The translations under genes were made by a program, and so were the position numbers. 64,000 nucleotides of DNA, from NCBI RefSeq assembly GCF_001591365.1, contig NZ_BCUT01000006.1, positions 124,001-188,000 of the forward strand, written 5' to 3'. Positions 8,035 through 16,582 of the stretch are shown in pieces. The DNA comes from Variovorax paradoxus NBRC 15149. GTDB taxonomy: Bacteria > Pseudomonadota > Gammaproteobacteria > Burkholderiales > Burkholderiaceae_C. How positions within the stretch are numbered: the stretch's first letter is position 1; every line of letters begins with the position of its first letter. The notes beneath the pieces were generated by a model. That model worked only from the letters and a program-made list of their open reading frames with translations, was not told the origin of the DNA and did no database searches.

Positions 8035-8688
8035 ATGCCAAAAAGTCTGTCCACCACCACCGGGCCGCAGCGTCTTCTCTATGCCGGCGTGGCGGGCATC
8101 GCCGTCGCGGCCGTCCCTTGGCCGCTCGACGCCATGGCGCGCGGGCTCGCGGGCTGGTGCACCAGCGCGGCGGTGTTCCTGCTGCTCACGTGGTGGCTGG
8201 CCGACACCTTCGATGCGGCGCAGACCCGCAAGCGCGCCCAGTCGCTGGACCAGCCCAACGTGGTGATCCTGGTCTCGATGCTGGTGGTCATTGCGGCGAG
8301 CGTGGTGGCCATCGCGATGCTGCTGCAGCAGGTCAAGCTGATGAGCGGGCCGGCGCGGGCAGGCCACATCGCGCTGGGGCTGGTGGCGCTGGTGGGCTCG
8401 TGGCTCATGATGCACACGATCTACGCCTTTCACTACGCGCACCGCTACTACATCGACCAGCGCGACGGTTCGCCCGACGGCGGGCTGGATTTTCCGGGCA
8501 AGGAAGAGCCGGACTATTTCGATTTCCTGTACTACGCCTACGTGGTCGGCATGACCACGCAGGTGTCCGACGTGCAGGCCACCTCGCGCGAGATGCGGCG
8601 CATCACGCTGGTGCACAGCGTGCTCGCCTTCGCCTTCAACATGCTGGTGCTCGCGCTGTCGGTCAACGTGGTCGCGGGGGCGATGTAG
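8035..8688 (+). CDS. DUF1345 integral membrane protein
   Basis: A 217-residue inner-membrane protein with about five hydrophobic segments. The family hallmark is its C-terminal block with FLYYAYVVGMTTQVSDVQ, then SREMRR, then a last span ending ALSVN. This is the DUF1345 family, whose function is unknown. The ATG at 8035 is preferred over the TTG six bases earlier. The last 26 bases overlap tail-to-tail with the opposing EamA transporter gene. It is not in an obvious operon. Confidence 0.85.
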   Translation: MPKSLSTTTGPQRLLYAGVAGIAVAAVPWPLDAMARGLAGWCTSAAVFLLLTWWLADTFDAAQTRKRAQSLDQPNVVILVSMLVVIAASVVAIAMLLQQVKLMSGPARAGHIALGLVALVGSWLMMHTIYAFHYAHRYYIDQRDGSPDGGLDFPGKEEPDYFDFLYYAYVVGMTTQVSDVQATSREMRRITLVHSVLAFAFNMLVLALSVNVVAGAM

Positions 8689-9637
8689 CGGCCGCGCCGC
8701 CCGCGCGCGGCCACAGCTTCACGATGCCGGTGGAGAGCGCCACGCCGCAGACGATCACGCCCGCGCAGATCAGCATCCATTGCGTGATGTTCTCGCCCAG
8801 GAACACGGCGCCGTAGAACACCGCGAACACCGGCACCAGGAAAGTCACCGTGAGCGCGCGCGCCGGTCCCGCATTGGCGATGAGCCGGAAGAACAGGATG
8901 TACGCAAGGCCGGTGCATGCGATGCCCAGGGCCAGCAATGCCAGCCAGGCGCGCAGGCTCGGCATCTGCGCGGGCCAGAACCACAGCGCCGGAAGCGCAA
9001 GGAACAGCGTGGCGCCGATCTGGCTGCCGGTGGCGGTGGCCAGCGCGGGCACGCCGCCCAGGTAGCGCCGTGTGGCGCTGGCCGCCACGCCGTAGCTGGC
9101 GCAGGCGCCGAGGCAGGCCAGCACGGCCCATAGCGCGGCGTTGCCGTTGGCGTCGGCATGCAGGCCCGCGCTGCGGCTCGCCAGCATGGCGACGCCCGCG
9201 AAGCCGATGACCAGGCCCACGATGCGCGAGCCATCGGGCCGGTCGCGAAACCAGGCCCAGGCCACCAGCGCGCCGAACATCGGCACCGTGGCATTGATCA
9301 CCGCCGCCAGGCCGCTGTTGATGGTCAGCAGCGCAAAGCAGAACAGCGCGAACGGAATGCCCGAATTCAGCACGCCGATGGCCATCGACGCCTTCCAGTG
9401 CTGCGCCAGCGCCGCGCCGTGGCCGCGCATGAACAGGAGCGGCAGCAGGAACAGCGTGGCCACCGCCACGCGCACCGCGGCCGCCGGCAAGGCGCCGAAC
9501 TCGGCCGCGCCGATGCGCATGAAAAGGAAGGACGCCCCCCAGAGCGCGCCGAGCAGCACGAGGTCGATGAGCCAGGGCTTGTTGGGCTTGGGCGAGGGAA
9601 GGGCGGTGGTGCTGTTGTCTTTTGTTGTCGTGCTCAT
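8663..9637 (-). CDS. EamA-family (DMT) metabolite exporter
   Basis: A 324-residue inner-membrane protein with ten predicted spans arranged as two EamA repeats, each of about 140 residues. The opening LVLLGALWGASFLFMRIG and the second-repeat FLVPVFAVFYGAVFLGE, with its conserved Pro and Gly-Glu, are typical of drug/metabolite transporters that export amino acids or other small molecules. The substrate cannot be read from the sequence. The N-terminal 20 residues are polar and Thr/Ser-rich. It lies upstream of nothing co-directional to its left and 35 bases downstream of ogt on the same strand, so it may be the third gene of the alkA-ogt transcript. Confidence 0.87.
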   Translation of the reverse strand: MSTTTKDNSTTALPSPKPNKPWLIDLVLLGALWGASFLFMRIGAAEFGALPAAAVRVAVATLFLLPLLFMRGHGAALAQHWKASMAIGVLNSGIPFALFCFALLTINSGLAAVINATVPMFGALVAWAWFRDRPDGSRIVGLVIGFAGVAMLASRSAGLHADANGNAALWAVLACLGACASYGVAASATRRYLGGVPALATATGSQIGATLFLALPALWFWPAQMPSLRAWLALLALGIACTGLAYILFFRLIANAGPARALTVTFLVPVFAVFYGAVFLGENITQWMLICAGVIVCGVALSTGIVKLWPRAGGAAATSPPRPR

Positions 9638-9672
9638 GGGGTCTTCGCGGCCCTCGGGCGGGCGCGCGCTCT

Positions 9673-10167
9673 CTATTTCGCTTCGAGTTCCAGTAGTGCG
9701 GTCTTGCGGTGGAGCCCGCCAGCGTAACCGGTCAGCGAGCCGTCGGCGCCCAGCACGCGGTGGCAGGGCACGATCACGCTGATCGGGTTGCGCCCCACGG
9801 CCGCGCCCACCGCGCGCACCGCGGCCGGGTTGCCCACGTTCGCGCTCAGCGCGCCGTAGGTCATGGTCTTGCCCGCCGGAATGGCGAGCAGCGCCTGCCA
9901 CACGCTCTGCTGGAACGCGGTGCCGTGCGACAGGTCGAGCTTCACGTCGAAGCTGTCGCGCCTGCCCGCGAAGTAGTCGCGCAGCTGGGCGCCGGCCTCG
10001 ACCAGCGCGGGATGGTCGTCCCTGGCCTGCCAGCCCGTGGTGTCGGGCCAGTGGCGCTGCTGGTCGAACCAGACGCCTGCCAGGCCCTCGTCGGTGGCCG
10101 CCATCGTGATGCCGCCGAGCGGCGTGTCGATGTGCGAGGTGTAGATGACTTTGCTCTTGAACTTCAT
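9673..10167 (-). CDS. ogt: Methylated-DNA--protein-cysteine methyltransferase
   Basis: A 164-residue suicide repair enzyme that moves methyl groups from O6-methylguanine or O4-methylthymine to its own cysteine. The active-site PCHR is at residues 134-137, with Cys135 as nucleophile, inside ISVIVPCHRVLG. The DNA-binding helix and the RAVGAAVGRNP segment precede it. Only six bases separate it from the alkA stop, so the two are co-transcribed. Together they supply direct reversal and base excision of alkylation damage, while the Ada-type sensing domain is carried on the AlkA protein. Confidence 0.95.
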   Translation of the reverse strand: MKFKSKVIYTSHIDTPLGGITMAATDEGLAGVWFDQQRHWPDTTGWQARDDHPALVEAGAQLRDYFAGRRDSFDVKLDLSHGTAFQQSVWQALLAIPAGKTMTYGALSANVGNPAAVRAVGAAVGRNPISVIVPCHRVLGADGSLTGYAGGLHRKTALLELEAK

Positions 10168-10173
10168 GGCATT

Positions 10174-11778
10174 TCAGGCGGAGGCGCCTGCCGTAGTGAG
10201 GTTGTTGAAAGGCGCTGCCGCCGCCGACGGGGCCGCAGTGGCGGCAGCGGGAGAGGAGGGCGCCGGCGCATGCCAGGCGCGCAGCACCGCATAGCTGCGC
10301 CAGGGCCGCCAGGCCTGCGACGCCTGGCTGGCCGCGCGCTCGGTGCTCACGCCCAGTGCCTTCTGCAGCGCCACGTCGCCCGCGGGGAAGGCGTCGGGCC
10401 AGCGCAGCGCGCGCATCGCGATGTACTGCGCGGTCCAGGCGCCGATGCCGGGCAGCTCCTGCAGCGCGGCAATGGTCGAAGGCACGTCGGCGCCCGCATG
10501 CAGCGCGAGCTTGCCGCCAGCGACGTCGCGCGCGATGGCCTGCAGCGCGGCCTGGCGCTGCCGCACGATGCCGAGCTTGCCGAGTGCATCGCCGCTCGCG
10601 GCGGCCAGTGCCGCGGGCGTGGGAAACAGGCGGTCGAGGCCCTCGATGGGCGTGGCGATGGCTTCGCCGAAAGCCTCCACCAGCCGCGAGCCCAGCGTGC
10701 GCGCCGCGGCCACGGTGACCTGCTGGCCTAGCACCGCGCGCACCGCCAGCTCGAAGCCGTCGACCGTGCCCGGCACGCGCAGCCCGTCGCCGTGCGGAAA
10801 GGCCTCGTGCAGCGCGGCGTTGATGGCCATCGGCTCGGCATCGAGGTCGAGCATGGCGCGTGCGCGGCTGATCACGATCGGCAGCACCGCGGCGAGCGAG
10901 TCGCTGACCGACAGCAGCATCTGCTCGCGCTCCATGTCGAAGCGCAGCTGCAGCCAGCCGGCGTGTGCCTGTCCGCCCTGCTGCACGCGCAGCGTGCGGA
11001 CCAGCCGAACGAAGGTGGGCGTGCTGCCCTTGGCCGGCTCCTTGCCGTCGGCCGTGCTGGCCAGCTCGACCCCGCGCAGCGCGCGCCGGGCAAAGAAGCC
11101 GAGCATCGCGCCCACGTCGTAGGGCGGCCGAAAGCCCAGCCGCACCTCGATGGCCTTTCCCTCGCCGCTCTCGGCGCCGCCGGCACGCCGCAGCGCGCTC
11201 GGGTTGAGGCCGTAGTGCTCCAGGAACGCGGCGTTGAAGCGGCGCACGCTCGCAAAGCCGCTGGCCAGCGCCACCTGCGTCATCGGCAGGCGCGTGTCGG
11301 CGATCAGCTGCTTGGCGGCCAGCAGGCGGCGCGTCTGCAGGTATTGCAGCGGCGAGACGCCGAACTGCGCCTCGAAGATGCGCCGCAGGTGGCGGTCGCT
11401 CACGCCGAGCCGTGCGGCGATCTGCGCCGCGCCTGGGCCCTCCTCGGACCAGGCATCGGGCTCGTCAATGAGCCGCGCGGCCTGCAGCGCGAGGATGCGC
11501 GAGGCATCTTCGGTCGACCAGCTCGCCGCCCGCGGCGCGAGCTCGGGCCGGCAGCGCAGGCAGGGGCGGAAGCCCTCGGCCTCGGCCTGCGCCGCGTGGC
11601 GGAAGAAGCGGCAGTTCTCGCGCCGCGGCAGCTTCACGCGGCAGACCGGCCGGCAGTAGATGCCGGTGGAGGTCACCGCGGTGAAGAAGGAGCCGTCGAA
11701 GCGCGCATCGTGCGTCTTCATCGCCAGGTAGCAGGCGTCGCTCTCGAGTGCGTCGGTGGATGCATGTGAGGTAGGCAT
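10174..11778 (-). CDS. alkA: Ada/AraC-fused DNA-3-methyladenine glycosylase II (AlkA)
   Basis: A 534-residue multidomain repair protein. Residues 10-80 form the Ada zinc domain with Cys42, Cys46, Cys73 and Cys76, which takes methyl groups from DNA phosphotriesters. An AraC helix-turn-helix pair follows at about 110-190, then the AlkA N-terminal domain at about 205-320. The HhH-GPD glycosylase domain is at about 330-500, with LPGIGAWTAQYIAMRAL and the catalytic Asp in FPAGDVALQ. A 35-residue Ala/Pro-rich tail ends the protein. Methylation of the sensor probably makes it an activator of its own alkA-ogt operon. The ATG at 11778 is chosen over a TTG two codons earlier. Confidence 0.93.
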   Translation of the reverse strand: MPTSHASTDALESDACYLAMKTHDARFDGSFFTAVTSTGIYCRPVCRVKLPRRENCRFFRHAAQAEAEGFRPCLRCRPELAPRAASWSTEDASRILALQAARLIDEPDAWSEEGPGAAQIAARLGVSDRHLRRIFEAQFGVSPLQYLQTRRLLAAKQLIADTRLPMTQVALASGFASVRRFNAAFLEHYGLNPSALRRAGGAESGEGKAIEVRLGFRPPYDVGAMLGFFARRALRGVELASTADGKEPAKGSTPTFVRLVRTLRVQQGGQAHAGWLQLRFDMEREQMLLSVSDSLAAVLPIVISRARAMLDLDAEPMAINAALHEAFPHGDGLRVPGTVDGFELAVRAVLGQQVTVAAARTLGSRLVEAFGEAIATPIEGLDRLFPTPAALAAASGDALGKLGIVRQRQAALQAIARDVAGGKLALHAGADVPSTIAALQELPGIGAWTAQYIAMRALRWPDAFPAGDVALQKALGVSTERAASQASQAWRPWRSYAVLRAWHAPAPSSPAAATAAPSAAAAPFNNLTTAGASA

Positions 11779-11848
11779 GGGCAAATGATACGGTTTCGAC
11801 TCGTTTCAACTGGCCGTTTTCGGACATGTGGGCCCCCAGGCGCTTGCC

Positions 11849-11854
11849 TACAAT
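11849..11854 (+). promoter_or_regulatory. Possible -10 box for the phosphomannomutase gene
   Basis: A TACAAT hexamer in a GCCTACAATGG context lies 36 bases before the start at 11891, in the divergent gap with alkA. The matching -35 element is weak, so this is tentative. Confidence 0.4.
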
Positions 11855-11890
11855 GGCCCGTTCTCCAGAACCTACAGGGAATGCCTCTTC

Positions 11891-13273
11891 ATGCAACTCA
11901 GTGCGTCGATTTTCAAGGCCTACGACATCCGAGGCGTGGTGCCCGTCACGCTCGATGCCGAGGTCGCGGAAGCGCTCGGCCGGGCCTTCGGCAGCGCCGC
12001 CCGCGCCGCCGGTGAAAAGACCGTGGCCGTGGGCCGCGACGGCCGCCTCTCGGGGCCCGCGCTCGCCAAGGCACTGATCAGCGGCCTGGTGGCCAGCGGC
12101 ATCGAGGTGATCGACGTGGGCGCGGTGACCACGCCGATGCTCTACTTTGCGGCCCACACGCTGTGCACGAGCGGCATCCAGGTCACGGGCAGCCACAACC
12201 CCAAGGACTACAACGGCTTCAAGATGGTGCTGGCCGGACGCGCCATCTACGGCGACGAGATCCAGGGCCTGCGCAAGGTGATGGAAGAAGGCACCGCCAG
12301 GCTCGCCCCCGGCGGCAGCGTGCGCAAGGTCGACGTGACCGACGCCTACACGAAGCGCATCGTCGGCGACATCCAGCTGGCCCGTCCGCTGAAGATCGTG
12401 GTCGATTCCGGCAACGGCATTGCGGGCGCTTCGGCCCCGGCCATCTTCCGCGCCATCGGCTGCGAAGTGACCGAGCTCTTCAGCGAGGTCGACGGCAACT
12501 TTCCCAACCACCACCCCGATCCGAGCAAGCCCGAGAACCTCAAGGACCTGATGGCCGCGCTGGCCTCGGGCGACGCCGAACTGGGCCTGGCCTTCGACGG
12601 CGACGGCGACCGGCTGGGCATCGTCACCAAGGATGGCCAGAACATCTTCCCCGACCGCCAGATGCAGCTCTTTGCGCAGGACGTGCTCTCGCGCGTGCCG
12701 GGCGGCACCATCGTGTACGACGTGAAGTGCTCGCAGCGCCTGGCGCCGGCCATCGAGGCCGCGGGCGGCAAGCCGATGATTTTCAAGACCGGCCATTCGC
12801 TGATCAAGGCCAAGATGAAGGAAATCGATTCGCCGCTGGGCGGCGAGATGAGCGGCCACATCTTCTTCAAGGAGCGCTGGTTCGGCTTCGACGACGGCAC
12901 CTACGCGGGCTGCCGCCTGCTCGAGATCCTGAGCAAGACGCCCAATGCGAGCGACACGCTCAACGCGCTGCCCACGAGCTTCTCGACACCCGAGCTCAAC
13001 GTGAAGTGCGCCGAGGGCGAACCGCATGCGGTGGTCGACAAGCTCGTCGCGGGCGCGAGCTTCGCGGCCCCCGCGGTGGTCTCGACCATCGACGGCCTGC
13101 GCGTCGACTGGCCCGATGGCTTCGGGCTCATTCGCGCGTCCAACACCACGCCGGTGCTGGTGCTGCGCTTCGAAGGCCAGACCGATGCGGCCCTCAAGCG
13201 CATCGAGGCCGAGATGCTCGCGCTCCTCAAGACCGTGAAGGCCGACGCGACGCTGGCCGAAGCGTCGCACTGA
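11891..13273 (+). CDS. Phosphomannomutase/phosphoglucomutase
   Basis: A 460-residue alpha-D-phosphohexomutase of the AlgC/ManB group, interconverting hexose 1- and 6-phosphates for nucleotide-sugar, LPS and exopolysaccharide synthesis. The catalytic phosphoserine is Ser101 in VTGSHNPKDYNG. The metal-binding loop DGDGDRLG lies near residue 236, the sugar-binding loop GGEMSGH near 318, and the phosphate-binding loop RASNTTPVLVLRFEG near 413. The start at ATG 11891 places the YDIRG motif at its usual position near the N-terminus. It is followed six bases later by waaA, so lipopolysaccharide precursor supply and Kdo transfer look co-expressed. Confidence 0.94.
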   Translation: MQLSASIFKAYDIRGVVPVTLDAEVAEALGRAFGSAARAAGEKTVAVGRDGRLSGPALAKALISGLVASGIEVIDVGAVTTPMLYFAAHTLCTSGIQVTGSHNPKDYNGFKMVLAGRAIYGDEIQGLRKVMEEGTARLAPGGSVRKVDVTDAYTKRIVGDIQLARPLKIVVDSGNGIAGASAPAIFRAIGCEVTELFSEVDGNFPNHHPDPSKPENLKDLMAALASGDAELGLAFDGDGDRLGIVTKDGQNIFPDRQMQLFAQDVLSRVPGGTIVYDVKCSQRLAPAIEAAGGKPMIFKTGHSLIKAKMKEIDSPLGGEMSGHIFFKERWFGFDDGTYAGCRLLEILSKTPNASDTLNALPTSFSTPELNVKCAEGEPHAVVDKLVAGASFAAPAVVSTIDGLRVDWPDGFGLIRASNTTPVLVLRFEGQTDAALKRIEAEMLALLKTVKADATLAEASH

Positions 13274-13278
13274 GCACC

Positions 13279-14655
13279 GTGCGTTCGCTGCTGCTGCGCC
13301 TCTACGGCGCCTTCACCACCGCCGTGCAACCGCTGGTTCGCCGCAAGCTCCGGCGCAGGGCCGAGGCCGAGCCCGGCTACGGCGTGGCCGTGGAGGAGCG
13401 CTTCGGCCACTACGACGATGCAACCACCGGCGAGGGCCAGTGCTGGGTGCATGCGGTCTCGCTCGGCGAAACGCGCGCCGCCGCCATCCTGATCGCGGAG
13501 CTGCGCAGGCAGTACCCGGGCATACCGATCCTGCTCACGCACGGCACCGCCACCGGCCGCGAGGAGGGCGCCAAGCTGCTCGAACCCGGCGACACGCAGG
13601 TCTGGCAGCCCTGGGACATGCCGGGCGCGGTGCAGCGCTTTCTCGACCGCTTCCAGCCGCGCATCGGCGTGCTGATGGAAACCGAGGTCTGGCCCGAGAT
13701 GGCCGCCGCCTGCGCCGAGCGCCGCATTCCGCTGGTGCTGGCCAATGCGCGGCTCAACGAGAAATCGCTGGCCGCGGCCGAACGCCTCGGCTGGCTCGCG
13801 CGGCCCGCGTACTCGGCGCTGGCCGCCGTGTGGGCGCAGACCGAGGCCGACGCGCACCGGCTGGTGTCGCTGGGCGCCAAGGTGGCCGGCATCTACGGCA
13901 ACCTCAAGTTCGACGCCTCGCCCGACGCGCGCCAGCTGGCCGCGGCCGCGACGCTGCGCGAGCGGCTGCCCAAGCCCATGGTGGTGCTCGCGAGTTCGCG
14001 CGACGGCGAGGAGCGCATGCTGCTCGACGTGCTCAGGCGCTTCGGCGCCACGGCGCCCGTGCCGCCAGAGCAGGGCGCCATCCGCTCCATTGCCAAGCGC
14101 GTGCACGACGTGCAGTGGATGATCGTGCCGCGCCATCCGCAGCGCTTCGACGAAGTGGCCGCGCTGATCGAGGCCGAAGGCTTTGCCGTGGCGCGCCGCA
14201 GCGCCGCGGGCGAGCCGTCGGACGCCGAGATCTGGCTCGGCGATTCGCTCGGCGAAATGGCGCTGTACTACGGCCTGGCCGACGTCGCGCTGCTCGGCGG
14301 AAGCTTCGAGCCGCTGGGCGGGCAGAACCTCATCGAGCCGGCCGCCTGCGGCTGCCCGGTGGTCATGGGGCCCTCGACCTTCAACTTTGCCGAAGCGGCG
14401 CAGCTCTCGCTGGCGGCCGGTGCCTCGCTGCGCGTCGAGAACATGGAGCAGGCGGTCACCGCGGCGCTCAAGCTGGTCGAGAACCCCGAGCGGCGCGCCG
14501 CCATGGCCGAGGCCGCGCTGGCTTTCTCGTCATCGAACCGCGGCGCCGCCGAACGCACCGCGGCCGCGGTGCTGGCCATTGCGCAGGCCGCCGATCCGGT
14601 GGCGACCGAAGCCGCGCCGCTCGAGGATGCGCGGGCGGAACCCACGCTCGAGTAG
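13279..14655 (+). CDS. waaA: 3-deoxy-D-manno-octulosonic acid transferase (Kdo transferase)
   Basis: A 458-residue inner-membrane-associated GT-B glycosyltransferase that adds Kdo to lipid IV-A. The first 40 residues contain the membrane-anchoring segment. The acceptor domain has WVHAVSLGETRAA and LMETEVWPEM, the latter holding the catalytic Glu region. The donor domain has the LGDSLGEM motif and the GGSFEPLGGQNLIEPAACG stretch that binds CMP-Kdo. The GTG at 13279 is the only start that fits, five bases after the mutase stop. The C-terminal 25 residues are an acidic Ala-rich extension. It faces tolC tail-to-tail with a 15-base gap. Confidence 0.94.
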   Translation: MRSLLLRLYGAFTTAVQPLVRRKLRRRAEAEPGYGVAVEERFGHYDDATTGEGQCWVHAVSLGETRAAAILIAELRRQYPGIPILLTHGTATGREEGAKLLEPGDTQVWQPWDMPGAVQRFLDRFQPRIGVLMETEVWPEMAAACAERRIPLVLANARLNEKSLAAAERLGWLARPAYSALAAVWAQTEADAHRLVSLGAKVAGIYGNLKFDASPDARQLAAAATLRERLPKPMVVLASSRDGEERMLLDVLRRFGATAPVPPEQGAIRSIAKRVHDVQWMIVPRHPQRFDEVAALIEAEGFAVARRSAAGEPSDAEIWLGDSLGEMALYYGLADVALLGGSFEPLGGQNLIEPAACGCPVVMGPSTFNFAEAAQLSLAAGASLRVENMEQAVTAALKLVENPERRAAMAEAALAFSSSNRGAAERTAAAVLAIAQAADPVATEAAPLEDARAEPTLE

Positions 14656-14670
14656 CTGCGGGTTGATTCC

Positions 14671-16209
14671 TCAGCGCACCGGCGGGTTCAGGATGACCGG
14701 CGGCGGCGGTGCCGAAGGCATCGTCGGTGCCGGCGGGTTGAACGGCTGCACCGGCACCGGCGGCACCACGGGAATGGGCGGCGGCGTCACGGGCACCGAA
14801 GGCGCGGCCTGCGGCCGTTCGCCGGGCGCAGGCGTTGCCGCCGTGCTGCCGTTCTTTGCCAGCGTCGCGTTGATCGCGTTCATGTCGTCAACCGTTAGCG
14901 TGCCGTTGGCCTGGCGCAGCTTCAGGTTGCCCAGCAGCACGTTGTAGCGCGCCTGCGCGAGATCGCGCTTGGTCTGGTAGAGCTGGCTCTGCGAATTGAG
15001 CACGTCGATGTTGATGCGCACGCCCACCTGGTAGCCGAGCCGGTTGGCATCGAGCGCGCTCTGGCTCGATGCCTCGGCCGCCTCGAGCGCCTTGACCTGC
15101 CCCGCGCCCGACACCAGCCCGAGGTAGGCCGCGCGCGTGGCCTGCGCGACGCTGCGGCGGGTGCCTTCGAGCACGCTGCGCGACTGGTCCTCGAGGGCCA
15201 GCGTTTCCTTGATGCGGTTCTCGGTGGCAAAGCCCGCGAAGAGCGGCAGGTTGAACACCACGCCGACCGAGGCGGCATCGATGCGCGTGCCCACGGTGCT
15301 GGTGCTGGTGCCCTGCGGATTGCGCGTGACGTTGTAGCCCAGGTTGGCGTCGAGCGTGGGCTTGTGGCCGGCTTCGGCCTTGCGGATTTCGAGCCCGGCC
15401 ACGTCGAGCCCGAGCTGCGCCTGGCGGATGGCCGGGTGCGCTTCCTCGGCCTGCGCCACCCAGGCTTCGATGTTGGCCGGCGTGGCGGTCGGCAGCACCA
15501 CCGGCTGCGCCAGCGGCACCGGCACGCTGCCCGGCCGGCCGACCAGCTGGTCGAGCACCACCTTCTTGACCTGCAGATCGTTCTCGGCGGCGATCTCCTG
15601 CGCAATGACGAGGTCGTAGCGGGCCTGGGCCTCGCGCGTGTCGGTGATGGTGGAGGTGCCGACCTCGAAGTTGCGCTTGGCCGACGCGAGCTGCTCGGCC
15701 ACCGCCACCTTCTGCGCGCGCACCAGCGTCAGGCTGTCCTGGCTTGCGAGCACGTCGAAGTAGGCCTGGCTCACGCGCACGATCAGGTCCTGCTCGGCAA
15801 TGGTGAGCACCGACTGCGCGATCTCGGCCTGGCGCTTGCCCTGCTCGTAGGTGGCCCAGTTGGCGGGCCGGTACAGCGGCTGCGTGGCGTTGATGCCGAT
15901 GTTCTGCGTGGTGAAGTCGCGCGGCGTGGTGGTTCCGCGGCCGGGCCCCGTGAGGGTGTCGATGTCCAGGTTGTTGCGCGTGGCGCCGGCCGTGAGCCCC
16001 ACGGCCGGAAGAATGCCGGCCTTGGCCTGCGCAGCGCGCGCCACGCTCGCGTCGTACTGGGCCCGCGCGCCCTGGTAGGTGGCGTCGAAGCCGCGTGCGG
16101 ATTCGTAGAGTTCGTTCAGTGTCTGGCCTTGGGCCGGCAGCGCGAGCAGGGTGGCAAAGAGACTTGCGAGCGCTGCGGAAAGAGGCAAAAGCCTGGGCCT
16201 GAAAGGCAT
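14671..16209 (-). CDS. tolC: TolC family outer-membrane channel protein
   Basis: A 512-residue outer-membrane efflux duct. It has a 28-residue signal peptide ending PAQG, and the mature chain starts QTLNELYESARGFD, the usual TolC beginning. Two similar helical repeats follow, with long heptad-rich coiled-coil helices and the second-repeat strand LPLFAGFATENRIKETLAL. The last 70 residues are Pro-rich and unlike E. coli TolC, and this tail probably lies in the periplasm. The gene lies downstream of a rhodanese, a PIMT-like methyltransferase and a TetR regulator on the same strand. No inner-membrane pump is beside it, so it is likely a shared exit duct. Confidence 0.92.
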   Translation of the reverse strand: MPFRPRLLPLSAALASLFATLLALPAQGQTLNELYESARGFDATYQGARAQYDASVARAAQAKAGILPAVGLTAGATRNNLDIDTLTGPGRGTTTPRDFTTQNIGINATQPLYRPANWATYEQGKRQAEIAQSVLTIAEQDLIVRVSQAYFDVLASQDSLTLVRAQKVAVAEQLASAKRNFEVGTSTITDTREAQARYDLVIAQEIAAENDLQVKKVVLDQLVGRPGSVPVPLAQPVVLPTATPANIEAWVAQAEEAHPAIRQAQLGLDVAGLEIRKAEAGHKPTLDANLGYNVTRNPQGTSTSTVGTRIDAASVGVVFNLPLFAGFATENRIKETLALEDQSRSVLEGTRRSVAQATRAAYLGLVSGAGQVKALEAAEASSQSALDANRLGYQVGVRINIDVLNSQSQLYQTKRDLAQARYNVLLGNLKLRQANGTLTVDDMNAINATLAKNGSTAATPAPGERPQAAPSVPVTPPPIPVVPPVPVQPFNPPAPTMPSAPPPPVILNPPVR

Positions 16210-16230
16210 TGAACGTCCTTGAAGAAAGAA

Positions 16231-16569
16231 TCAGTAGCGCGGCACGGAGGGATCGTGCTGTGCGGACCAGGCGTCGATGCCGCCGGCCACGTTGGCGAGC
16301 TCGGCAAAGCCGTTCTGGCTCAGGAAGGCCGCCACGCGTTGGCTGCGCGCACCGTGGTGGCAGAGGCATGCGATGCGCTGGCCCTCGTCGAGCTCGGCAA
16401 GCCGCGCCGGAATCTCGTTCATCGGGATGGCCACGAGCGTGAAGCCCTGCGGCGCAACGCTGGCCGTCTGCAGCTCCCAGGGCTCGCGCACGTCGAGCAG
16501 CACGGGCGGCGCCTCGGGATGCTGCGCAAACCAGGCGGCAAGATCGGCGGGGCGGACTTGGTCGATCAT
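16231..16569 (-). CDS. Single-domain rhodanese-like sulfurtransferase
   Basis: A 112-residue cytoplasmic protein covering one rhodanese domain. It opens with the LLDVREPWEL motif and carries the active-site loop CHHGARS with Cys70, which would hold a persulfide. A C-terminal VAGGIDAW motif is also standard. Its substrate is unknown; GlpE-like sulfur transfer is possible. It lies 13 bases after the PIMT-like methyltransferase and 21 bases before tolC, on the same strand. Confidence 0.9.
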   Translation of the reverse strand: MIDQVRPADLAAWFAQHPEAPPVLLDVREPWELQTASVAPQGFTLVAIPMNEIPARLAELDEGQRIACLCHHGARSQRVAAFLSQNGFAELANVAGGIDAWSAQHDPSVPRY

Positions 16570-16582
16570 TCGAAGCCGCCGT

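Noticed and set aside
12163-13278. Long plus-strand frame leading into waaA
   Set aside because: It overlaps the phosphomannomutase in another frame with Arg/Gly-rich shadow sequence. WaaA similarity begins only at the GTG 13279.
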